62,000 nt of DNA, from assembly GCF_030272615.1 (NCBI RefSeq), contig NC_081406.1:238442422-238504421 (forward strand), given 5' to 3'. The translations under genes were made by a program, and so were the position numbers. The notes beneath the pieces are model-generated. The model searched no databases. It worked only from the letters and a program-made list of their open reading frames with translations, and was not told the origin of the DNA. Of the stretch, positions 22,081 to 33,545 are shown piece by piece. Positions within the stretch are counted from its first letter, which is position 1. Every line of letters begins with the position of its first letter. Origin of the DNA: Cryptomeria japonica. Lineage: Eukaryota > Streptophyta > Pinopsida > Cupressales > Cupressaceae.

Positions 22081-24165
22081 AGTGTGTATGTGTGTGTGTA
22101 ATATACTTAAATACTTTTTTCCATTTTATTTACTATATTTATTTTTTGAATATAATTTCCCTTCAAAATCCTATTATAAGATTAATAGAACCAAATAGTT
22201 ATATTATTTCAACCATTATGAAGAGTTGAATTCAAGTATGATCTAAAGAACCTAACATGAGAATATCACTAGGACATTGTGGCATACATGACCATGCATT
22301 AGCTAGAAACAACATGCATTAATAAAACTTGAATTGTCTGGAGTCCTCATTGATAGTTGGAAGATGACAAGTCCATGAAATAAATACATTAATCTATATA
22401 TAGTGCCTAAAATGTGGGCCTCCCAAGAAATGGTGCAAAGGCTAAGCCCTTAACCTAATGATGGTGCAAAGGCTTTATAACATTCTCCTAACTTTAACCC
22501 CATCTAGTGGGACCCTGTTGACTTCCCCTGGCCCCTTGTCAGATTCAAATTTAGTGGTGGAGGTTTATGGTGCCCCTATTTCAAAACTGGAACCCAATGT
22601 TGCCTCTCCATCTTAAAACAAACTAGTGCCTACCCGTTTCAACCCTATTCGAAGGGTGAAATAAAAAAACTACCCAAGTCCCACCTTCTAAGGAAGTTGA
22701 CTTGGTGGACTCAGATGAGGAGGAGGTTTCAAAGGATTTTTCATCCTCATTGGCCTTAGATTCTAACTAGTCTCTTTCTACTTCTAAGAAACTTTCCCCC
22801 TTTTCACTTGGCCAAGCTATTTCTACCCCCAGTCTAAACTCCTCTACTTTGGATGCAAAAAAGTATAAGATGGAAGATGATATTAGGTGATAGGAGGTAT
22901 TTATTAAATGGATCCTCTTTCAATTTGTTGTGTTCATAAGAAATATAAACATGCTTGAAGTGGTGATGGAGGCAGAGGCTAGATCTCACAAATGGGTGAT
23001 GGAGGATAAGGATGATAGGGTTTGGAAGGTTGCTAGTGATATGGCTAGAAAATTAGAATAATGGGATAAGGTTGAGGTGATGTTAAATGACCTTAATAAA
23101 AAAATATCTCAGATGGTTGAGATAAATAATGTGGTTGAGATGAAGGAGAAATAGGAGTTTCTAAAGAAAAGAGTCGAGGAAATGTCTATGTTGAGCTAGG
23201 AGATTGCATTAAAGAATTTAGCCTCCTTGCATGCTATAGAGGAGAAAATTGAATGTATAAAGGTGAATGAAATGATTAATCCCCTACCTCTATGATAAAG
23301 GATACCCTAGATTATGGGTCTCTGGCCTCTACAAAAGATTCAAATAATTTTTTGACAAAGTTATAGCTCTATGTAATAAATGGCAAGAGGGTAATGCCTC
23401 GTCCAATAGACCATTACTTAGTGTCTTTGGTGGGTGGCTAGATGGTTTTTATTTTTGGTTATCTCCAGTCTTTTTCTAGCGGTTTCTAGTGTGCTTTGGT
23501 TTCAATGTTTGTATCATGTATCTCCAAATGAGAGGGAAAAGCCTCCTTATATGCTTTCCCATCGAAAAACATGTTAATTTTTTGACATGAGTCGACACGA
23601 AGATGTGTTTCTTGCCCAAATTTGATAATGCCAAAAGGGTTCAAAATGGGTCCAAAATAAGGAGGACTATAGTGTGGCTCCCTAGTCCTAATGAAGATCA
23701 AAGTGCCACGCCCTGGTCATACCCTATTTTAGGGCGAGACTAAGGGGCCATGTGGTGTATAAAGTGAAAATAAGATTATGATGCAAGCATAATCATGTCT
23801 TAATTAAGCATGGGGAGATGAACACTAAGGTGGGGGCCCAAAATATGGACTAAATTGTAAGGGAGTATAATTTAGGATGCTACACAAATAAATACCACTA
23901 ATAGAAAATTTGGTGATAGCTCTAAAGAAACCAATGATACACATGTCCTTGATTTACATAATATTATCCATCATAGTCAGCTTATGAGGTCAACGGTTTA
24001 AGATTAGTCAAATCAAAGACAATGTAATCACATTGTTATGGTCAATATAAAGTTTCATCCATACATAAATGTGAAAGCGGTATATAGTTCAATAACTAAT
24101 GTGTGAAAAATTACCTAGAGACAAATAGGGAATTTGGAAAAATAGGTAATCACTAGTGGCAAGAT
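22081..24165. repeat. Tandem duplication unit B (interrupted by an unrelated insertion)
   Basis: The left part (22081-22440) matches 19430-19790. The right part (about 23880-24165) matches 19890-20022 joined to 21934-22080. It lacks the LTR element of unit A, showing that insertion came after the duplication. A short GT-rich tract (about 22083-22100) opens the unit. Confidence 0.72.
22450..23870 (+). pseudogene. Insertion with a decayed coiled-coil-like reading frame
   Basis: This interval is absent from unit A. On the plus strand, about 22690-23300 reads as a Glu/Lys/Met-rich frame (segments such as DSDEEEVSKDFSSS and a heptad-like MVEINNVVEMKEK) broken by several stops. It resembles the alpha-helical ORF1 of a non-LTR element or a captured host fragment; I cannot decide. 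A further segment near 23430-23480 reads GGWLDGFYFWLSP. No terminal repeats were found. Junctions are approximate. Confidence 0.4.
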
Positions 24166-27100
24166 GAACTGAATACACAAGGATCTTGTGAAAATTGTGG
24201 GTAGAATATAACAAACTAATTGCGTAGAGGTAGGTTAATTTGGTGGTTATGGAAGGAGAGGTGGAATGGGATCATGAATCTATGGAGGTATTTATTGATG
24301 TGGAGATAATCTAGAGGTTTGATTTGGGGGAATGTAATATTTAAGAATATTAGTCACAATATTATTTATATATATTATTCCCCCACTTTGAATATGTATA
24401 TTTTTTCTTCTTCACAATCTGAGTATCTTCTCCTTCCCTCTCTCATTATTTTAGGTTCAAGGCACACTCAATTTTGGGACCCCAACTCCATGGATTACTT
24501 TGGATATACTATATTTTTATTTATTTTGAAGGATACTTTGAGTCTTGCCATCTTTAATTTACTCTTTCTTAAGAACACTAGGATATATTAATTTATTATG
24601 AAGTCATCTTAGCTACTATAATAACTTATTTTCTTGATGTTTGTAATGAACTCTCATCTTTTTGTGACGAATCCATAATATGAATAAGTAACTTATAATA
24701 CATCTAAAATTATGAACATGATACAAAACACTCTCCTAATTTAATATGATTTTAGGTGCGCCATTAGTTCCAAATCTCTTATTTGAAAAAAAAAAGCTAA
24801 CTAATAAAATCTTCTTTTTATCGCTTCATTTTAATAAATATAATTTACAATCCCTATAGATTTGTGTGCATTTACAAAAGGATCAAATGAAGATATTTTT
24901 TATAAAGATACAAACTAAGGCTTGACAATCCTAAAAAAAATTATGAGTAAGTGAAGAACAATAATAAACATTAATGCCAATTAGATATGATACAACTAGC
25001 TTGTGGTTAATAACTAGAACTTTATAAACTTTACGCAATTGACTTGTCAATTCTAATAATAGAAACATGTTAATAACATATCTGGGTAATCTATAAGGTG
25101 CACTTGTCAAGTGTCCAACCAAGCAAAAATTGTAATTTTAGCTATGGTCTCTAGAGATAGACATTTGTTTATATCATTTTCTATTCACTTAATCAAATAA
25201 ACTATAAAGGTTTCATTGACCCTTTTGAAAGGTTGTTAACTTTATTTGAATTTAAGTTATACATGAAATTCCAACACCATTTATTGTTCTACACTAGTTA
25301 TTTCATTTATGGTTAATCCTAAAAAAAATCCACCCTTTCTGTTAAATACATCAAAGATGAATTCATCTTAAATTTATTAACCTTTTGAATTTTTGATAAT
25401 GGTTTGTGTGATATATCACTAATGAGGCTCACCCAATCAATTTTATACATATTATTAAAAATTGAAGTATTAAATCTAAACATCCAAGGTTGTAATTATT
25501 TAGCACTTGGGCTTCCTACGACTCTACTCAACAAATTTGTCAAACTATTATCTCCATTTGGAAATCACTCATATGAAGAGTCTTTGGGATCCTACTTGAG
25601 GTTTTAATTGGGTTATCTAGCTATGGTTTTTAAATCTTTCTCATGGATAATTTCAAGTCTAGGTTATGAAACTCATTTATATCATTAGAGTTGTATGTAG
25701 AACATACTTTGAGGAGTGAAGGAGCTAGAAATTTTACTCATCTCACTCTTAAGAGTAATTTACAAAACCACTTCATTTTCCAATTTTAAGAATCGTAATG
25801 GTTTGCACACACAAAAATCAACTCAAGAGACTCAAGTAATATAGGAAATGTGGTGGCTTGTATTATTCCACTATCAGCATTACATCTAACTCTTGCTGTT
25901 CTATTATTTGCCTACATTCCTTGCAAGAAGTATGGCATGTCAACGGGTTGTAGGTCTATATTAGATATAAACCCAAGTGAATATGTAATTTTGGTTTAGG
26001 GAGATACCTTGTTGAAATAATAATTCATATCTTTGACCATGGATGAAGTCATAAAATAAAACTAAAAGAGTTAAAGGTTATAAGTAATGCTTTCACACAA
26101 AAGGGAGACATGAAGAAAATAAAAAATTTGCAAGTTTTTGAGAAGAAAAGAATGATTTAATTCCATAATACATATTACAAAAATATAGTTCGAGAGTTAT
26201 TAAGCAATTGGTATGGATATACATATATAAAAAGCGTCAATTTTTTTATAGAATATATACTTAGAGGATTAGGAAATACAAGGTATCTGATGATATGATG
26301 GAGATCTAACAAAGTATGTGTTAACAAGTAAAAATCACACTTATATTTACACCTTAACAAAAAGTGAGTTTAATATATTCAACAACAATAGTATGAGATA
26401 AAATAAGAGTAATCACTCGAATTCAAAGCGTCTTTTCACATGTGTAGTTAAGGAGACAATGATAATACAAATCCTCATCCGTGACCATAGAATTCTAAGA
26501 CACAAGACATCAATTTAGAAAAATTATTCTAAATACAGCAGTTGATAGATTTGAAAGTTTTAATTACTATAATGATAGTTGTTCACTACTTCTCTTCTAT
26601 AGTCATGTTGATGAGCAATGACCAGAGTTTTTCTTGCTGGTTCTTTTCTTGGGAGCTCATATTGTAAAAATTATATATTATTAATAAAATTTATCAAGTG
26701 GCATTGCCATCTTGCCAAAAATAAATTTAAAAAATTACTATAATGATAAAGAATCAAGAGCATGATCTTAAGAGAAAAACTATAATTGTAAAGAAATTAT
26801 AGATTGGTACCTATCTACATCAAAAATTACTAATCAATTCACAGAAAATATGGACCAAAGTTTAATGTGTCCAAACATTAAAAGAAGAGAGTTCAATTAG
26901 CTATAATGACCAGTAATTTTTTTATGTAAATAGACACAACCAACTATGCTAATGAAACAAGATATTTTGCTCCGTATATCTCTTGTTCCATAAGAGAGCG
27001 TTAAAAGTGCTGGGCTTGAGAATTAGGGTTAGAGTCTGAGAAGGTCATTGATTGTGAAAAAGTAGAATTTAAAAGTTAGCGCATGACATTCGGGTCAAAT

Positions 27101-29340
27101 AAGTAGGGAAGGTTCCCCTAATGCGCATCAATCGGAGAAAGCAAAAGTAGTCCTGTAAACATCCGGAAGGAGGAAAGTGGAAAATAGCTAAAGCATTTTT
27201 GTAGTTCTACTTCTATGCAAGTCCAAGATGTTTCCAGAATTTCAAGGCGTCCGTGGAGTCAAATTACGGAAATAGGAAGACAATTTATAACGTTTTCAAT
27301 GATTTGATTTGAAGTGGTGATAATCTCACATCACGTTCTTCGTAAGATTGAAAACTTGCTGGATGGGCAAGAAAATTAGACAACTACAAAACTACTTGAA
27401 AACTATGCATTTCCGTATAGATGTTTTGGAATTGGTTTGATCTCATTATAATATTTGAGCCCTTCAAACTTGTTCATGACACGAGATATTCTGATGAAGA
27501 CCATATTGGCACGAATTCATTGACCAAAGGATTGATTTGGACAGGGATCAGATTTTATTTTCAAAACCGAAATAAGATTAAAGTTTGAATCATAAGGATA
27601 CAAGAGAAAAATGCAAACAACAAAGCTACAAAGTGGAAATAAGATGTTGCTTCAAGATTCTAGAAGTTCAAAAAAAGTCTATAGAGAATAAAGTTTACTG
27701 TAAATGTGGGGACTTAAATATATGGTGTCATCTTTTTGTGTAAGTTGCTAGAGTTTCAAACATTTATTTTTGTCCATGATTATAACAACCCATGCATATC
27801 CACCATCACTTTTATCTAGATCAGGTTGTTAGACTTCATTTTCTTTGGCACGCCTTTCAACCTAATTCTAACCTCCCAGACCTTTATCATTAAAATTTAT
27901 CTAGGTCATTTGAACTAGAGTTTTAGAGTATCCCTTACTTGGGTACATCATATGGACCTTTCCTAATTTCCAACTCTCGACATGATCTAAGTGTTTGTTC
28001 AAAATAGGATTTGTGGAATTCCTTCTACACAAGTAAATTTTTCATGCCTACAACTCCTAAACCTTTTTACTAAGTACTCCTTTGCAATCAAAATTTTGGC
28101 CTTCCATCTTGTCAAGTATTTGTCATAGGGTATCTCTCACTCCCAATCTTTGAAGCCCTAATGAAGGCATGAAATATGAGTTACTTCTAACCCTCAAATT
28201 TTAAAAATCTAACACATTGTACTGTTCAACATACTCAGCTAAAGATCATTTATGACTAGGGTTGATGTCACAACTTCCAAATTAGAGTTTCTCCCATTAT
28301 AAACCATTGTTCATCAAAGGGCATAGATTTACACAAAGTTTGTAGTCATAAATACAAAAAAGACTGAGAAATATCACAAATTATATGGTGAAGATCTATT
28401 ACCATCACATTGGGTATTATCATGACAAAATTATTTTTTAATCAAATAATTTTGCATTCAAAGAAAATAAAAGATAAAAGTTGGATCATGTATTTAATAT
28501 GACGGGGTTTTTAGACCTAATGGTATTCACAGCATCCCTAGAATATTTTGTAGTAGATTTCTAAGCTCAACAATATCCTAACATGTCAAATTGAATGGTG
28601 TAATAAAAAATATTATTTGTTGATCAATATTGTGTTTTTTCATGCCTACTCCACATATTTCATTTTTTTGCAAGAAGTTTATGATTTGAGACATCAACAA
28701 TGGCATGTGGATGGTTGTTAATACAGTTTCATGGGTTTCCTCAAATATTCAAAATTTTCCTTACCTCAAGACTCTCTTGAATTATTAAACTCTAAGAAAC
28801 AAAGGATCTATATATTCTAATTTTTATTCTTTGAAAGGGTTGGTAGTCAAACTAGATTTTGAGTTTAGCAACAAAATATTTTAGGGCATCAAGCATTTTA
28901 TTCACTAACTATAAATGAAGGAATGCAATCAACATAGTGTAGGAAGCATGTTTTAATGTATATCTTTTGCAATTGATTCAGGGAAATATATAATTATCAT
29001 TACATGTTTTTCCTTGCCACATTTGTTGGCATGAGTATAATGAAGGTTTAGTGTGTGCATTACCGCACCTAATGTATTATAAATATTTAATAATATAATT
29101 ACATCTTTATCCTATGGGTCATTATAGTTTTATTTGTAGATTATTATGTCTATTGGATAAATATAATAATTAATTTTCATATGAATCTTAGCCTAATTCT
29201 ATTTATTCTCTATTGAAGGAATTTTCTTTCCTCCTTATTGTTTATGAATTGGTTTCCAAATGGAGCACACATCAGTCCTCATTGATGAAGGAGCAATCAA
29301 TCCTTCATTTAATCACTTTCAATGTGGCTATTTGTGGGAT
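24166..29340. other. Unassigned AT-rich intergenic sequence
   Basis: No recognised coding region, LTR boundary or RNA gene. Small frames at 24319-24591 and 25404-25607 show no reliable family motif. Base composition is slightly less AT-rich around 27000-27650, where an unidentified gene or element fragment could lie, but no continuous frame supports it. Confidence 0.5.
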
Positions 29341-29344
29341 TATA

Positions 29345-29374
29345 AGGTATATGCACGAAGTTGTGGTACCAAAA
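29345..29374 (+). repeat. Left terminal inverted repeat
   Basis: Begins AGGTATATGCAC and ends GGTACCAAAA. It pairs with the reverse complement of 34397-34426 with three mismatches. Similarity continues weakly inward (a TGCCAC then A/T-rich segment at both ends). Confidence 0.8.
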
Positions 29375-29404
29375 AGGTGCCACACTTCAAAAAAACTGAA
29401 AAAT

Positions 29405-29544
29405 TCTCATAAGGCACACGCCTTATAAGGTGCGCGCACTCTAGGGTGCACACCCTATAGGCTTGGTGTGCTAAGCAGCACACCAAGACTATAGGGCGTG
29501 TACCCTATAGTGCACGCGCCTTATAAGGCATGCGCCTTATGAGA
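29405..29544. repeat. 140-bp near-perfect inverted repeat (cruciform/hairpin)
   Basis: The left arm starts TCTCATAAGGC and runs to GGTGTGCT at 29472. The right arm starts AGCACACC and ends GCCTTATGAGA at 29544, with a loop of a few bases. About 60 of 68 arm positions pair by eye. Within each arm are smaller palindromes of about 20 bp around CCTTATAAGG, CTAGGGTGCACACCCTA and similar. Confidence 0.9.
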
Positions 29545-29601
29545 GAATGTGGGCTTGGATCATGGGTCAAGGGTCCCATATAACCGTTTTTTAGTGCTAC
29601 T

Positions 29602-29637
29602 CATTTGGCTAGCACCAAATATGGCGCTAGCCAAATG
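29602..29637. repeat. Inverted repeat with 12-bp perfect arms
   Basis: CATTTGGCTAGC (29602-29613) and GCTAGCCAAATG (29626-29637) around a 12-base spacer. The ATTTGG/CCAAAT ends match the palindromes clustered at 33413-33536 on the other side of the array. Confidence 0.85.
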
Positions 29638-29660
29638 ACTTCCATTGAAATTTTTTAACC

Positions 29661-29712
29661 TTTGATAAATGTATACTCTATACCCTATAATCTATACTCT
29701 ATACCCTATAGT
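29661..29712. repeat. CTATACCCTATA-type short repeats
   Basis: TATACTCTATACCCTATA occurs twice in tandem. Related CCCTATA motifs recur to about 29830. It is telomere-like only superficially; the plant telomere unit CCCTAAA is not present. Confidence 0.65.
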
Positions 29713-29844
29713 TTGATAGCCACAACCATAAAAATTAAACCATTTCAAACCTATAACAAATACCCTAGATCGTATGATCAAATATGCTAAATCCTTGACC
29801 CTATACAATAACCATAGACCCTATAACCCAATATGCTAAACCAT

Positions 29845-32800
29845 ATGAGGTCGTTATGGGTCGTATGGTGTCCTAAGGGGTCATATGGTGTCCTATGATC
29901 CCTTAGGACACCATATGACCCCTTAGGACACAATGTGAACGCTAATGACACGTAAGGGGTTATATGGTATCCTAAGGGGTCATATGACACTATATGATCT
30001 ATTAGGAGACCATGTGACCACTTAGGACACCATATGACCCATAAAGACACTATATGGTGTTCTAAGGGGTCACATGGTGTCCTAAGGGGTCATATGGTGT
30101 CCTATGACCCCTTAGGACACCATATGACCCATAACGACACTATATGGTGTTCTAAGGGATCGCATGATGTCGTAAGGGGTCATATGGTATTCTAAGGAGT
30201 CATAGGACACTATATGACGCCTCATGACACCATATGACCCCTTAGGACACAATATGGTGTCGTTATGGGCCGTATGGTGTCCTAAGGGGTCATATGGTGT
30301 CCTATGACCCATAGGACACCATATGACCCCTTAGGACACCATACGGCCCATAACGACACCATATTGTGTCCTAAGGGGTCATATGGTGTCATGAGGGGTC
30401 ATATGGTGTCGTAACAGGTCATATAGTGTCCTATGACCCCTTAGGATACCATATAACCCCTTACGTGTCGTTAGGGTTCACATTGTGTCCTAAGGGGTCA
30501 TATGGTGTCGTTATGGGTCATATGGTGTCGTAAGGGGTCATATGGTAAGGACACCATACAACCCATAACGACACCATATTGTGTCCTAAGGGGTCATAGG
30601 ACACCATATGACCCCTTAGGACACCATACGAGCCATAACAACACCATATTGTGTCCTAAGGGGTCAGATGGTATCCTATGACCCCTTAGGACACCATATG
30701 ACCCCTTAGGACACAATATGGTGTTGTTATGGCTCGTATGGTGTCCTAAGGGGTCATATGGTGTCCTATGACCCCTTAGGACACAATATGGTGTCGTTAT
30801 GGGTTGTATGGTGTCCTAAGGGGTCATATGGTGTCCTATGGGGCCATAGGACACCATATGACCCCTTAGGTGTCGTTAGGGATCATATTGTGTCTTAACG
30901 GGTCATATGATGTGCTATGACACCTTAAGACACCATATGACCCCTTAGGACACCATACGACCCATAATGACACCATATGGTGTCCTAAGGGGTCATATAG
31001 TGTCCTAAGGGGTCATAGGACACCACATGACCCCTTAGGACACAATGTGAACCCTAACGACATGTAAGGGGTTATATGGTATCCTAAAGGGTCATAGGCC
31101 ACTATATGGCCCGTTAGGACACCATATGACCCATTAGGACACCATATGACCCATAATGACACTATATGGTGTTCTAAGGGGTCACATGGTGTCCTAAGGG
31201 GTCATCTGGTGTCCTAGGACCCCTTAGGACGCCATATGACCCCTTAGGATACAATATGGTGTCATTATGGGTCGTATGGTGTTGTAAGGGGTCATATGGT
31301 ATCCTATGACCCCTTAGGACACAATATGGTGTTGTTATGGGTTGTTTGGTGTCTAAAGGGGTCATATGGTGTCCTATGACCCCTTAGGACACAATATGGT
31401 GTCGTTATGGGTCATATGGCATCCTAAGGGGTCATATGGTGTCCTATGGGGTCATAGGATGCCATATGACCCCTTAGGTGTCAGTAGGAATCATATTGTG
31501 TCTCAACGGGTCATATGGTGTGTTATGACCCCTTAAGACACCATATGACCCCTTAGGACACCATACGACCCATAATGACACCATATGATGTTCTAAGGGG
31601 TCATAAGACACCATATGACCCCTTAGGACACAATTTGAACCCTAATGACACATAAGGGGTTATATGGTATCCTAAGGGGTCATAGGACACTATATGGCCT
31701 GTTAGGACACCATATGACCCCTTAGGACACCATATGACCCATAACGACACTATATGGTGTTCTAAGGGGTCACATGGTGTCGTAATGGGTCATATGGTGT
31801 CCTATGACTCTTAAGACACCATATGACCCCTTAGGACACAATATGGTGTCATTATGGGTCGTATGGTATCCTAAGGGGTCATATAGTGTCCTATGGGGTC
31901 ATAGGACACCATATGACCCCTTAGGTGTCGTTAGGGATCAAATTATGTCTTAACGGGTCATATGGTGTGTTATGACCCATTAAGACACAATATGACCCCT
32001 TAGGACACCTTATGTTGTCATTATGGTTCATATAGTGTCCTATTGGATCATAAGACACCTAATGACCACTTAGGACACCCTACAACCCATAATGATACCA
32101 TATGGTGTCCTGAGGGGTCATATAGTGTCCTAAGGGGTCATAGGGCACCATATAACCCCTTAGGACACAATGTGAACCCTAACAACATGTAAAGGGTTAT
32201 GTGGTATCCTAAGGGGTCATAGGACACTATATGACCCATTAGGATACCATATGACCCCTTAGGACACCATATGACCCATAACGACACTATATGGTGTTCT
32301 AAGGGGTCACATGGTGTTCTAAGGGGTCATCTAGTGTCCTATGACCCCTTAAGACACCATATGACCCCTTAGGACATAATATGGTGTCGTTATGGGTTGT
32401 ATGGTGTTGTAAGGGGTCATATGGTGTCCTATGACTGCTTGGGACACTATATGACCCCTTAGGACACAATATGGTGTCGTTATGGGTCATATGGTGTCCT
32501 AAGGGGTCATATGGTGTCCTATGGGGTCATAGGACACCATATGACCCCTTAGGTGTCGTTAGGGATCATATTGTGTCTTAACCAGTCATATGGTGTGTTA
32601 TGACTCCTTAAGACACCATATGACACCTTAGGACACCTTATGTTGTCATTATGGGTCGTATGGTGTCCTAATGGGTCATATAGTGTCCTAAGGGATCATC
32701 GCACACCATAAGACCATACTGACCCCATATGGTGTTTTAGGGGCTCATATGGTGTCCTAAGGGGTCATAGGACACCATACGAACCATACTGACATGATAT

Positions 32801-33112
32801 GGTGTACTAAGGGATCATATGGTGTCTTAAGGGGTCATAGGACACCATATAACCCCTTAGGACACAATATGACCCCTAACGACACCTAAGGGGTCATATG
32901 GTGTCGTTATGGGTTGTATGGTGTCCTAAGTGGTCATATGGTGTCCTATGACCACTTAGGAGAGAATATGGTGTCATTATGGGTCCTATGGTTACCTAAG
33001 AGGTCATATGGTGTCCTATGACCCCTTAGGACACCATATGACCCCTTAGGTGTCGTTAGGGGTCATATTGTGTCCTAAGGGGTCATATGGTGTCCTATGA
33101 TCCCTTAGGACC
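29845..33112. repeat. 3.3-kb array of 20-bp units in both orientations
   Basis: The commonest unit is CATATGGTGTCCTAAGGGGT. Its reverse complement is about as frequent. A variant replaces the second half with GTTATGGGT. Runs of one to three units in one orientation switch to the other at junctions such as TCCTATGA or TCATAGGA, giving many hairpins. A landmark TTAGGTGTCGTTAGGGATCA or close variant recurs near 30456, 30867, 31474, 31921, 32549 and 33046, so a higher-order period of about 410-630 bp overlies the 20-bp one. Length equals about 160 units. Minus-strand frames through it are by-products of the repeat. Confidence 0.95.
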
Positions 33113-33395
33113 TAGAGAGAGGAGGGAGTGAAGAAGAAACTGAGGGAAAGAGGTGAGAGAGGGAATTAGATGGGTGTAAGGATGAAGAGGGAGATAGCTC
33201 GAGGCATAGGAGAATAAGGCAATTGTGAGAGCTAGAGAGGGGAAGGACAAAGAAGAGTATGTATCTATAAGAATGAAGAGCTCGAGAAGAGGTAAGGGGA
33301 GAGAGAGAATATGAGATCTAGTTCATAGAGAGAGATGGAACTACAAGGGAAGGGAGATAAAGAAGCGAGAGGTGAGATGGGGGTTTCTATGTACA
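33113..33395. repeat. Purine-rich (GA) tract
   Basis: The plus strand is dominated by A and G with motifs such as GAGAGAGG, AAGAAGAAAC and GGGAGATAAAG. The purine/pyrimidine strand bias starts exactly where the 20-bp array stops and ends before the ATTTGG palindromes. Confidence 0.8.
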
Positions 33396-33412
33396 CATTT
33401 GGCACTCTCCCT

Positions 33413-33536
33413 ATTTGGCGTGCGCCAAATGTAGAATATGGACCACATTTGGCGCGCCCCAAATGGAAAAATCCATTCATCACATTTGGTGCACACCAAA
33501 TAGGGTGAGCACCATATTTGGCGCGTGCCAAATGGC
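33413..33536. repeat. Cluster of four 18-bp palindromes ATTTGG-N6-CCAAAT
   Basis: Copies at about 33414-33431, 33448-33465, 33485-33502 and 33518-33535. Each has ATTTGG and CCAAAT arms around a GC-rich centre such as CGTGCG, CGCGCC, TGCACA or CGCGTG. The spacing is about 32-37 bp. Open frames through this cluster on both strands are a consequence of its self-complementarity. Confidence 0.85.
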
Positions 33537-33545
33537 CTACTTTGG

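Noticed and set aside
25404-25607. Frame with a GLP....L..FG pattern suggestive of an RNA-recognition motif
   Set aside because: Only one of the two RRM core motifs is vaguely present, the frame is 67 codons, and AT-rich flanks give no exon structure. Too weak to report.
29661-29830. Possible interstitial telomere repeat (CCCTATA)
   Set aside because: The unit is CCCTATA within CTATACTCTATACCCTATA, not the plant CCCTAAA repeat, and only a few irregular copies occur.
29787-32490. Minus-strand open frames of 63-87 codons with repeated DPLGHHTTHNDTILCPKGSY-like peptides
   Set aside because: The 20-bp unit gives a 20-residue repeat every three units in any stop-free frame. Orientation of units keeps switching, no start context or conserved domain is present, and frames end wherever a variant unit brings a stop.
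29845-33112. CRISPR-like regularly repeated palindromic array
   Set aside because: There are no unique spacers of constant length between repeats, units are contiguous and in both orientations, no cas genes occur, and the surroundings are plant retrotransposons.
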